Part shown: piece after piece, positions 55,601-64,000 of the stretch
Layout of the letters: every line of letters starts with the position of its first letter
Position numbering within the stretch: the first letter of the stretch is position 1
Assembly: GCF_000967655.1 (NCBI RefSeq)
Contig: NZ_JXYA01000002.1
Span: forward strand, 245,726 to 309,725
Reading direction: 5' to 3'
DNA length: 64,000 bases
Source: Pseudoalteromonas rubra
GTDB lineage: Bacteria; Pseudomonadota; Gammaproteobacteria; Enterobacterales; Alteromonadaceae
Program-made: the position numbers and the translations under genes
The notes under the pieces: generated by a model
What the model saw: the letters and a program-made list of their open reading frames with translations, nothing else
Database searches by the model: none
Told to the model about the DNA's origin: nothing

Positions 55601-56866
55601 ATGACACATGCACTTCAAATTGCAGTTGTGGGCGCCGGTGTGGTGGGCCTGTGCAATGCCTTGCAACTCACACGTCAGGGATATCAGGTTACCCTGTACG
55701 ACCCGGCGGGTATTGGCGAACAATGTTCACGCGGTAATGCCGGCCACTTTGCTACGGAGCAGGTGTTCCCGCTTGCCGATAAAGCCTTGCTGCCCCGCAT
55801 CCCGGCTATGCTGCTGGATAAACTCAGCCCGCTCAGAGTTGATCACCAGTACTTTTTCAGGGCACTGCCCTGGCTCAGTCGCTTTTGTCTGAATATGCTA
55901 CCCAGGCGTTTTAAACATCATACCCGGGCACTGCGAGCGCTCAATGAAGCCGCCCTGCCCGCATTCAGGCGACTGTTGCAGGATGAGTTTGAACACAATA
56001 TTCACTTGCGCGGCAGCTTGCTGACTTTTGAGCATGACAGAGTCGATGAGATCCGAGGCGTACAATCTAAGTATCAGCACCAAGGTGTGGCCGTTGAGCT
56101 ACTGGACAGCGCACAGTTACGCGCTCTTGAACCTGAATTAAGCTCGCGTATTCAATATGCGCTTTACTTTAGTGAGGTCGGCCATACCCCCGATCCGTAT
56201 CAGCTGAGCCAGACTTTATATCAGGCGTTTATCGCCCTGGGTGGCCAGTTTGTCAAAGCCGCAGTGACCAAAATAACCCCGTGTGATGATGCCACGGGGC
56301 AAACTTGTCTGCCCCGAGTACAAGTGACTACTCAAACACACGGTAGCCACGGCTTCGACAAATTGGTTTTGGCAACCGGTGCCTGGAGCAAAACACTGTG
56401 TAAGCAGCTGGGTTACAAACTGCCCATTGAAGCAGAGCGTGGCTATCACAATATGTTGCCTGCCTTAAACAATCTCAGCCGCCCCGTGGCCTCGGCAGAT
56501 CGCCAATTTATTATGACCCCAATGCAACATGGCCTGCGCCTGGCTGGTACGGTGGAATTTGCAGGGCTGGACGGCCCACCTAATTATGAGCGAGCCGAAG
56601 TCTTGCTGACACATGCAAAGGCGCTATTACAGAACAGTGGGCGGCTAAATCAGGGCGATCACTGGATGGGACCGCGCCCTTCACTGCCCGATTCTTTACC
56701 TGTGATTGGACCGGCACCAAATCATTCAAATATTTACTTTGCACTGGGACATCAGCATCTGGGCCTGACCCAGGCCGCAATCACCAGTGAGCTCATCGCA
56801 CAGTGCATTGCAAATCAAACCACAACGCTGGATATTGGCCCCTACAATATTGCGCGTTTTCAATAA
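55601..56866 (+). CDS. D-hydroxyproline dehydrogenase-like FAD oxidoreductase
   Basis: A 421-residue FAD-dependent D-amino-acid dehydrogenase (DadA/DAO fold). The N-terminal dinucleotide motif is VVGAGVVGLCNALQLTRQG, and the C-terminal GHQHLGLTQAA segment belongs to the flavin fold. In hydroxyproline clusters this enzyme oxidises cis-4-hydroxy-D-proline to the pyrroline. It is divergent from the leftward operon and ends 22 bases before the M24 peptidase gene. Confidence 0.9.
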   Translation: MTHALQIAVVGAGVVGLCNALQLTRQGYQVTLYDPAGIGEQCSRGNAGHFATEQVFPLADKALLPRIPAMLLDKLSPLRVDHQYFFRALPWLSRFCLNMLPRRFKHHTRALRALNEAALPAFRRLLQDEFEHNIHLRGSLLTFEHDRVDEIRGVQSKYQHQGVAVELLDSAQLRALEPELSSRIQYALYFSEVGHTPDPYQLSQTLYQAFIALGGQFVKAAVTKITPCDDATGQTCLPRVQVTTQTHGSHGFDKLVLATGAWSKTLCKQLGYKLPIEAERGYHNMLPALNNLSRPVASADRQFIMTPMQHGLRLAGTVEFAGLDGPPNYERAEVLLTHAKALLQNSGRLNQGDHWMGPRPSLPDSLPVIGPAPNHSNIYFALGHQHLGLTQAAITSELIAQCIANQTTTLDIGPYNIARFQ

Positions 56867-56888
56867 CGAATTATGAACAGGAATCTCT

Positions 56889-58103
56889 ATGAAAGGCATA
56901 GGTTATCAAAATCGGGAAGCGGCACTGGCTGCACTCACAGACATGACACAAGACGTTGTCGCCATTAAACCCGAGGAGTATCAACAGCGTATAGAAACAG
57001 CGCAAACGTATATGCAGCAACACAATATCGCTGCCATTTATCTTAATGCTGGTACCAACCTGAAGTATTTTACCGGCTTACAATGGTATCCGAGTGAGCG
57101 CATGGTGGGGGCTATTTTGCCAGCGCAAGGAGACGTGCAGTTTATCGTGCCCTTTTTTGAAGTCGGCTCAATCAAGGACTATCAGGTCATTGAGGGGCCA
57201 ATGCATACCTGGCAGGAGGAGCAATCGCCTTACAGCTTGCTCGTCAATGTGCTCAACGAGTTGAACATTGCACCCGATGCCACTTTGGGCATTGATGAAA
57301 GCGCCGCTTTTTTCATTGCTGATGGCATCCGCCAGGCAGGGCCAGCTCTTACGCTTATCAACGCCAAATGCGTTACGGCCCATTGCCGCATGCATAAGTC
57401 TGCCTCTGAACTTGCGCTGATCCAACGGGCAATGGACATGACCCTTGAAGTGCATAAAGCGGCGGCCTCAATACTCCATGAAGGGATCACCACCACTGAA
57501 GTAGAAGCCTTTATCAATGAAGCACATCGCAAAGTCGGCGCCACAGGTAACTACTTTTGTATCGTATTGTTTGGCACCGCTACCTCCTTCCCTCATGGCG
57601 TAAAAGATCCGCAAACGCTAAAACAGGGAGACGTTGTACTAATAGACACCGGCTGTAAACTACATGGTTATCTGAGTGATATTACCCGCACTTATGTATT
57701 CGGCGAGCCTACGGCGCGTCAGCGCACCATATGGCAACACGAAAAAAATGCCCAACTGGCGGCATTTGAAGCGGCCCAAATAGGCACCCCCTGTGGAGAT
57801 GTGGACTTTGCCGCACGCAGCTATCTGGCCGGTCAGGGGCTGGGTCCTGATTATCAGTTACCTGGCTGTCCGCACCGCACCGGACACGGTATCGGTCTGG
57901 ACATTCATGAGTGGCCCTATTTGGTAAAGGACAACCCGCAGCCACTGGCAGCTGGCATGTGTTTTTCCAATGAACCTATGCTGGTATTACCCGGCGAATT
58001 TGGGATAAGACTGGAAGATCATTTCTATATGACATCAGACGGACCAAAGTGGTTTACTGAGCCTGCACACGCGATTGACGATCCGTTTGGTCTGGAAAAG
58101 TAA
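56889..58103 (+). CDS. M24 family Xaa-Pro peptidase
   Basis: A 404-residue prolidase/aminopeptidase-P-type enzyme. An N-terminal creatinase-like domain is followed by the pita-bread domain with metal ligands in LIDTGCKLHGYLSDITRTY, RTGHGIGLDIHE, NEPML and IRLEDH. No signal peptide is present. Placed with hydroxyproline catabolic genes, it probably releases proline or hydroxyproline from collagen-derived dipeptides; the substrate is inferred. Confidence 0.92.
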   Translation: MKGIGYQNREAALAALTDMTQDVVAIKPEEYQQRIETAQTYMQQHNIAAIYLNAGTNLKYFTGLQWYPSERMVGAILPAQGDVQFIVPFFEVGSIKDYQVIEGPMHTWQEEQSPYSLLVNVLNELNIAPDATLGIDESAAFFIADGIRQAGPALTLINAKCVTAHCRMHKSASELALIQRAMDMTLEVHKAAASILHEGITTTEVEAFINEAHRKVGATGNYFCIVLFGTATSFPHGVKDPQTLKQGDVVLIDTGCKLHGYLSDITRTYVFGEPTARQRTIWQHEKNAQLAAFEAAQIGTPCGDVDFAARSYLAGQGLGPDYQLPGCPHRTGHGIGLDIHEWPYLVKDNPQPLAAGMCFSNEPMLVLPGEFGIRLEDHFYMTSDGPKWFTEPAHAIDDPFGLEK

Positions 58104-58110
58104 TTTATAC

Positions 58111-58137
58111 CTGACGCCATGTTATTCATGGCGTCAG
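58111..58137 (+). terminator. Strong hairpin after the M24 peptidase
   Basis: A perfect eleven-base-pair stem CTGACGCCATG / CATGGCGTCAG with a TTATT loop lies eight bases after the stop, without a T run. Confidence 0.5.
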
Positions 58138-58319
58138 CTGGCCTCCAGGCTTTGGACACTTCAACTACTTTGCACCCAGGTCAAAACAGCGACCACCTAA
58201 AACCTGAGTAATGATTTACCCAATCTAGTTCAACAGCTCCATACGAGATCAAATTATCCGATTAAAAATCCATCTAATTCTTTGTAGTTATTCGATATAT
58301 TTTTATTTAGTAAAAACAT

Positions 58320-58348
58320 TTGACCAAATAAAAATGATGCGATTAAAT
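58320..58348 (+). promoter_or_regulatory. Promoter of the double-glycine peptide gene
   Basis: TTGACC (58320-58325) and TTAAAT (58343-58348) are 17 bases apart, in an AT-rich stretch. The 5' leader would be about 70 bases. Confidence 0.45.
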
Positions 58349-58426
58349 GAATTGGGCTGCACATTACAGCAATCAAAAAACTGCAGCCCGAAGCAACTAA
58401 ATACCCATATCAACAAGGAAAAAACA

Positions 58427-58630
58427 ATGAAATTAACCGTTAAAAAATCACAACTAAAACGATTGTCGGATAAGCACAATGCACTTGCTCAGCGCGACAC
58501 GCCTCAGGTTGCCGGCGGCCAACAAGCGGCGTCTATCTCCGCTGGTGACTTATGTGTGATTGTGTCACTGGTAAACTGCACGCAGGAATGCTCAAGACTG
58601 GCCTGTTCACAGGCATATTGTAAACTGTAA
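58427..58630 (+). CDS. Small double-glycine peptide, RiPP-precursor-like
   Basis: A 67-residue peptide beginning at the ATG after AAGGAA (58414-58419). Its leader starts MKLTVKKSQLKRLSDK and is followed by TPQVAGG (residues 25-31), a typical cleavage signal for C39-type peptidases. The 36-residue core is hydrophobic at first and has five cysteines (residues 43, 51, 55, 60, 65) and six Ser/Thr, as in modified or disulfide-bonded bacteriocins. No modification or export gene is adjacent, so it is an orphan. I recall similar leaders on lanthipeptide-like entries from marine gammaproteobacteria. Function and modification are unknown. Confidence 0.7.
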   Translation: MKLTVKKSQLKRLSDKHNALAQRDTPQVAGGQQAASISAGDLCVIVSLVNCTQECSRLACSQAYCKL

Positions 58631-58645
58631 GGGCATCGCTAAAGC

Positions 58646-58677
58646 AACACCTCTGGGCTATATCGCACAGAGGTGTT
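58646..58677 (+). terminator. Hairpin after the small peptide gene
   Basis: AACACCTCTG / CAGAGGTGTT is a ten-base-pair stem with a twelve-base loop between convergent genes. Only TTT follows, so the strength is uncertain. Confidence 0.5.
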
Positions 58678-58689
58678 TGCGATCAGAGA

Positions 58690-59931
58690 TTAAAAATAGT
58701 AACCGATATTAACGTTAAAGCGGCGCTCAAAATCATCGCTGTCACCGACAAGCGTGCCGCCCACAAAGGGCTGGTTCTTGGCGTGTACCAGGTCAATATA
58801 AGCAAATACAGGACCGGCTGCCACAGACATACCCGTGATATTCATCCAGGTATTCGCACTGTCATCTGATTTATCGTGCATCACACCAAAGTCGTTATAC
58901 AGCGTTAGCTGTGACACTGGACCTAAGGTCACCTGCATGTCGTATGAGATACCCAGCGTCGTTGATGCAGCTTTTGTTGCTATGGTGTCGTACATGGCAT
59001 TCGCAGCAACCACTATCTGGGTCGATTCGTCTACCTGATAGTCGTACTCTGTATGCTGAAGGTGGAAATACCATTGCTCGTAACGGTTAGAAGCATGCAC
59101 CGCCCAGGCCTGATAATCACCGGCACGGTTAATACCATTATCCAGGCCACCATGCAGCGCTGACAGACCGAATTGAGTTTCACCCAGTGCATGTTCAATC
59201 TGATAAGCAAAGCGTCCGACCAGGGTGTTGTACTCAGCCAGCTTTTGGCCTGGTGCGTCATAGACGCCTTCACCGACGCCACGCAGCCCGACAATATCCA
59301 CGGAGTAACGATCTTTGCGATCTTCTGCCGAGCCATCTATACCACCATGGTCATCGTTTTTAAAAAATGCCAGATCAAGCTGCCAGTTATCTTTCATTGC
59401 ACGCTTAAACACCAAACCTAAATCGTAGTCTTCTTCTAGACCCACAAAATAGTTTGGCGTCATAAAATAGCTGTGCGATGCGACCGGCGTATTGCCAAAT
59501 GGGACTGGGGCCAAACCCAGCTGAGCCTGCCACTGAGGAGCAATATCATAGTCCAGATAGGCAAACTTCACGACGCGCATATAATCGTGAAAACGTACTT
59601 CTGCATTGATCCCAATATCGGCCACTTCGCCAGATAAATTGATACGCACAAGATCGAAGTCAATATCGCCACCGCGGCGCTCACTGTCCTGATCGTAAGA
59701 GTTCATGCCATAGTTAAAACGGACCGCTCCGCCGACCTGAACATCCTTTTCCGGTGTCTCTGTAGATGTATCTGCACTGTTTGTAGCTGACTCAAGCTGA
59801 GCCACTTTGTCTTCCAGGCTGGCCAATTCACGCTTAAGTGTGTCCAGCTCTGTGGTATTGGCGTAAACATGCGAAGAGCCAATCAGTAAGGCGCTTGAGA
59901 GCAAAGCAGTATGTCGGGCACTAAATGACAT
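58690..59931 (-). CDS. Porin
   Basis: The start at 59931 gives a signal peptide (MSFSARHTALLSSALLIGSSHVYA) and a 413-residue protein. After it lies a coiled-coil stretch (LDTLKRELASLEDKVAQLES), then a 16-strand-like barrel beginning VQVGGAVRFNYGMN and ending in phenylalanine (NIGYYF). The coiled coil plus barrel resembles OprP/OprO-style or general porins of alteromonads. The ion or solute selectivity is unknown. Confidence 0.85.
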   Translation of the reverse strand: MSFSARHTALLSSALLIGSSHVYANTTELDTLKRELASLEDKVAQLESATNSADTSTETPEKDVQVGGAVRFNYGMNSYDQDSERRGGDIDFDLVRINLSGEVADIGINAEVRFHDYMRVVKFAYLDYDIAPQWQAQLGLAPVPFGNTPVASHSYFMTPNYFVGLEEDYDLGLVFKRAMKDNWQLDLAFFKNDDHGGIDGSAEDRKDRYSVDIVGLRGVGEGVYDAPGQKLAEYNTLVGRFAYQIEHALGETQFGLSALHGGLDNGINRAGDYQAWAVHASNRYEQWYFHLQHTEYDYQVDESTQIVVAANAMYDTIATKAASTTLGISYDMQVTLGPVSQLTLYNDFGVMHDKSDDSANTWMNITGMSVAAGPVFAYIDLVHAKNQPFVGGTLVGDSDDFERRFNVNIGYYF

Positions 59932-60377
59932 AGGTATAAATTCCGGGGTAAAGCTAAAAAATTCGCGCAAGCCTATATGACAACGCTGACACGTTCAAAT
60001 TAAAGAAATTCGAACGAATGTAAGGGGTGTAAAGCACATTGAAATGGGCGTTTCTGTTTGTAAAATATGTAGTGAAAATGCAGTCAGGCTGTTTTGCTGA
60101 CGACGCTAACACACTTCTGTCAATCTATTAAATTGCAATAAATTTCATAAGCTTAATCTTATGCATTTGATGCAACTTGAAGGTAAAGTTAAAGATTCGT
60201 TAGTCTGATTCAGTTATTTTCTCAGCCCGGCGATATTCCGCCCTCAGCAACGCGTTTGCGCAAAAAGCGCGCACACAACTGGTTTTTACCTGCCCGTTAC
60301 TTACCGCAGCTGCTGACATTTATCAGAAAAACGCGCTAACCTGTGACTATCTAATTGTCGACTAAAGTTGAGCAAGT
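59932..60377. other. Divergent intergenic region, no gene seen
   Basis: This gap lies between the porin and the PQQ dehydrogenase genes. It is AT-rich in the middle and holds their promoters. No RNA gene or clear repeat was recognised. Confidence 0.45.
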
Positions 60378-61514
60378 ATGAAAAAAACACTAAACAAAAT
60401 TGCGTTAAGCTTAATTTTTATTTCTTCCCAGGCGGCTGCGGCAGTGGAGCCGCAAACCATCCCGGTTGCAAAAAGCGCCAATGACTATCAACTGGAACTG
60501 GTAGCCAAAGGCATTCAGATCCCCTGGGGCATGGTGTGGCTAAATGACACAGAATTACTGGTGACTGATAGATCGGGTCAGCTACGCATGATCAAAGAAG
60601 GAAAATTGCTCGATAAGCCAATTGAGGGCGTTCCTGAGGTGCATGCTGAGCGCCAGGGTGGCCTGCTGGATATAGAGATTGACCCGAACTACGCAAAGAA
60701 TGGCTGGATCTACTTTTCTTATTCCGGCTTTGAAGGCGAAGAGAAAGGCAGCAACACCTCTATCATGCGTGCCCGCCTTAAAGACATGAAGCTGGTTGAT
60801 AAACAGCTGATATTTGACGGTTTCCCGAATACCAAGCCCTCATTTCACTTCGGCTCACGTATTGAGTTTGATAAAGACGGCTACCTGTACTTTTCAATCG
60901 GCGACCGGGGAAACCGCGACGTACATCCTCAGCGCCTGGACCACGATGCAGGTAAAATTCATCGTATCAATGCCGATGGCACTATCCCCGAGTCAAACCC
61001 CTTTGCAAAACAAAAAGATGCGCGTAAGAGTATCTATTCCTATGGGCATAGAAACCCACAGGGCATGGCCATGCACCCGCAAACCGGCGAGATCTGGACC
61101 CATGAACATGGCCCTCGTGGCGGTGATGAAATCAATATCATTAAACCCGGACTCAACTACGGCTGGCCTGTGATCACTTATGGGATCAACTACAATGGCA
61201 CCAAAATCACCGATGAGACCACCCGTGCCGGTATGCAACAACCTGACTGGGTGTGGGTCCCTTCAATTGCGCCATCCGGCATGGAATTCATAACCAGCGA
61301 CAAATACCCCCAATGGCAAGGTCACTTGGTTGTGGGCGCAATGAAATTCGCCCATCTGGTCTTGGTCGAACTTGATGGCAATAAAGTTGTTGGCCACAGT
61401 AAACTATTCGAAGGTGCCGGGCGCGTGCGCAGCATAGCCACTCACCCCAACGGCGACTTATATCTTGGTATCGATGGCAGCGGCATCTTTAAAGTGGTAC
61501 CCAAAACCAAGTAG
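60378..61514 (+). CDS. PQQ-dependent soluble aldose/sugar dehydrogenase
   Basis: A 378-residue periplasmic protein with a signal peptide (MKKTLNKIALSLIFISSQAAA). It is a six-bladed propeller of the glucose/sorbosone dehydrogenase family: IPWGMVWLNDTELLVTDRSG, GGLLDIEIDPNYAKNGWIYFSYS, GDRGNRDVHPQRL, HEHGPRGGDEINI and KPGLNYGWPVITYG. It oxidises sugars with PQQ. The genes for PQQ synthesis are not in the window, so cofactor supply is unknown. Confidence 0.92.
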   Translation: MKKTLNKIALSLIFISSQAAAAVEPQTIPVAKSANDYQLELVAKGIQIPWGMVWLNDTELLVTDRSGQLRMIKEGKLLDKPIEGVPEVHAERQGGLLDIEIDPNYAKNGWIYFSYSGFEGEEKGSNTSIMRARLKDMKLVDKQLIFDGFPNTKPSFHFGSRIEFDKDGYLYFSIGDRGNRDVHPQRLDHDAGKIHRINADGTIPESNPFAKQKDARKSIYSYGHRNPQGMAMHPQTGEIWTHEHGPRGGDEINIIKPGLNYGWPVITYGINYNGTKITDETTRAGMQQPDWVWVPSIAPSGMEFITSDKYPQWQGHLVVGAMKFAHLVLVELDGNKVVGHSKLFEGAGRVRSIATHPNGDLYLGIDGSGIFKVVPKTK

Positions 61515-61758
61515 CGACTTTATTATTGCAAAGTCGGATTTTTCGCGCGACACGCTCGCCTATTTTACCGACAGTGACCACCTGGAACTAGGCAGCAATC
61601 GAATGCAGGCAGCGCTGATGCAGTTTGACGGCACAAGCGACATGGCCCCCGGACCTGCCGCCGTCGAGGCCCAGCCGTTTTTGAGTGTGAGCGAGGATCA
61701 TCAGAATGAAATTGTGCAAATGACCAAGGATTTTGTGATGGCCACTGTGCGCCCCTGA
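61515..61758 (+). pseudogene. Gene remnant after the PQQ dehydrogenase
   Basis: A frame of about 81 codons reads DFIIAKSDFSRDTLAYFTDSDHLELGS... to a natural-looking C-terminus (MTKDFVMATVRP). It has no own start: the only upstream ATG lies inside the dehydrogenase gene and there is no ribosome binding site. It looks like the C-terminal piece of a deleted gene. The family was not recognised. Confidence 0.4.
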
Positions 61759-61887
61759 GCGGCCTTGAAGGTGTTTAGAGCTATGATGAGATGACTCAGG
61801 TCAATATAATGGCATTAGCACCGTTTCGAAATGTTTCTGCAAGTGCTAGTGTAGTCGAGACAACACAAAATTTAGAAGGACACTGTT

Positions 61888-62163
61888 ATGAGTAAAAATA
61901 TACATCAAGTGACCCAAGAGTTAATCGCTGCCGCCGAGAAACAGATAAGTATTAGTAAATCTCCCTCATTCACATGCTCCGTGGAAATCAACGGAGGCAG
62001 TTTAAGCGTTGAAGAAGAGGAACAAATTAGGAATGAACTTGTCTATCACTTTGCGGACTTCGGTGAGCTACTAATCGAAATTGATGTCAACCTAGTGCGC
62101 AACTTTTTCACATTGCAAGTTACCCGACGGGCCAATTTTTTCGACAGCAGCCCCACTACATGA
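61888..62163 (+). CDS. Small hypothetical protein
   Basis: A 91-residue protein with a good AGAAGGA site before its ATG. It is predicted helical and acidic (TQELIAAAEKQISISK, SLSVEEEEQIRNELVYHF), then beta. It has no signal peptide or known motif. The gene lies in an AT-rich, disturbed region next to an IS element. The family is unknown. Confidence 0.6.
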   Translation: MSKNIHQVTQELIAAAEKQISISKSPSFTCSVEINGGSLSVEEEEQIRNELVYHFADFGELLIEIDVNLVRNFFTLQVTRRANFFDSSPTT

Positions 62164-62201
62164 ATGGTCAACGGGGTATTCCCCCGTTTTAAGCTGTTTT
62201 T

Positions 62202-62732
62202 TTAAAGTAATGCTAGGAGACAAGATTTTGCAACTTCAGCGTGAACGGGGCTCTTATCAAATTCAACCCAAGCCTGCCACCCAGTAAAGAACAAAACGAG
62301 TAACGCATAACAAATCGGAAAAATGTAATAGGGCAAAATAACTTTAGTGAAACTTCGCTTCACTGATAGCTGTTCCAACTTTTGGCCCATTGTGTTTAAC
62401 ATTTGGCAGTGCTCAATTTTCAATTGATTTATTTGTTTAATGTAATATTCTTTTTCACGCGAGCAGTCCTTAACAATTGAAAGACTTAGTGCATTGTTAG
62501 TTTGAGCATCTCCAATAAAGCCTCTCAGGAATTCAACAGAGTCAAACATATTTTTTAAGTCCTGAGCAGTGTAATTTAACTCAACCAATTCAGTCCATGC
62601 TGACCTGAATTTTCTGGAATTGACATTAACAGTCCCCTCAGCAACGACTCGACCTAAGTTATTTAAATAGATCACGTGTTTTTGAATCTCAGCTTCACCG
62701 ATTGCATTCTTTAACTTTGAGACCTTGTAGTG
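62202..62732 (-). pseudogene. Hypothetical membrane protein gene truncated by the IS element
   Basis: The frame enters from the IS end (about 62733) and continues for some 175 native codons, so the true start is lost. The remaining part has a long coiled-coil-like middle (REKEYYIKQINQLKIEHCQML) and one transmembrane helix near the end (ILPYYIFPICYALLVLFFTGW). The first 20 codons of the open frame are IS sequence. The function is unknown. Confidence 0.7.
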
Positions 62733-62768
62733 GCATAGTGAATTTGGCCACCTGGATAGAGGTGTTAG

Positions 62769-63979
<1,211 letters not shown>

Positions 63980-64000
63980 CGTAAGCGTCGCCTAAACCTC

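Larger units (their letters stand above)
58104..58426. other. Intergenic region before the small peptide gene
   Basis: This gap holds the hairpin at 58111-58137 and the promoter at 58320-58348. No other gene was seen. Confidence 0.5.

Overview
The window looks like chromosomal DNA of a marine gammaproteobacterium of the Pseudoalteromonas/Alteromonadales type. This rests on the E. coli-like yciV-yciO-scpA-scpB-rluB block placed divergently to a complete trp operon, on many inner- and outer-membrane and secreted proteins (VolA-type lipoprotein lipase, TonB receptor, porin, PQQ sugar dehydrogenase), and on a MITE-like repeat of a style I associate with Pseudoalteromonas. The genus is inferred from protein style, without a database search. 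No rRNA, tRNA or CRISPR array was found.

Layout. 1-3.7 kb: the 3' part of an M2 (ACE-like) peptidase, a two-gene ABC exporter and sixA. 3.74-3.92 kb: a MITE-like element. 3.9-7.4 kb: sohB and a VolA/Pla-1 lipase. 7.7-12.3 kb: yciK facing rluB, scpB, scpA, yciO and rnm. 12.4-19.3 kb: the trp operon (trpE, G, D, CF, B, A), preceded by two consecutive attenuators, each with a Trp-Trp-Trp leader peptide and its own terminator. 19.3-27.3 kb: HU, a CPBP protease, a sodium-dependent transporter, yciI, a PepSY/response-regulator/histidine-kinase operon, a PerM-like permease and yfcH. 27.4-42.5 kb: a DUF349 protein, yeaC, an AGCS transporter, an M14 carboxypeptidase, a long GAPDH, a DUF2989 lipoprotein, a lone MlaC, a GGDEF-EAL protein, purM, purN, DUF3108 and yafJ.

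42.5-46.9 kb is accessory-like. It holds an AT-rich secreted protein made of three 161-residue repeats, small secreted proteins, a decayed duplicate of one of them and another probable gene remnant. 47-51 kb holds a TonB-dependent receptor followed by a TPR-sulfotransferase. 51-58.1 kb is a trans-4-hydroxy-L-proline utilisation cluster: a GntR regulator, ketoglutarate-semialdehyde dehydrogenase, hydroxyproline epimerase, a DHDPS-like deaminase, an FAD D-amino-acid dehydrogenase and an M24 prolidase-like peptidase. A perfect 14-bp palindrome sits in the spacer of the promoter of the leftward arm.

58.4-64 kb: a small double-glycine (RiPP-like) peptide gene with its own promoter, a porin, a PQQ-dependent dehydrogenase, gene remnants, and an IS3-family element whose left end has cut off the 5' part of a hypothetical membrane protein gene. 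The most notable items are the tandem trp attenuators, the orphan double-glycine peptide, the operator-in-promoter of the hydroxyproline cluster and the triple-repeat secreted protein.
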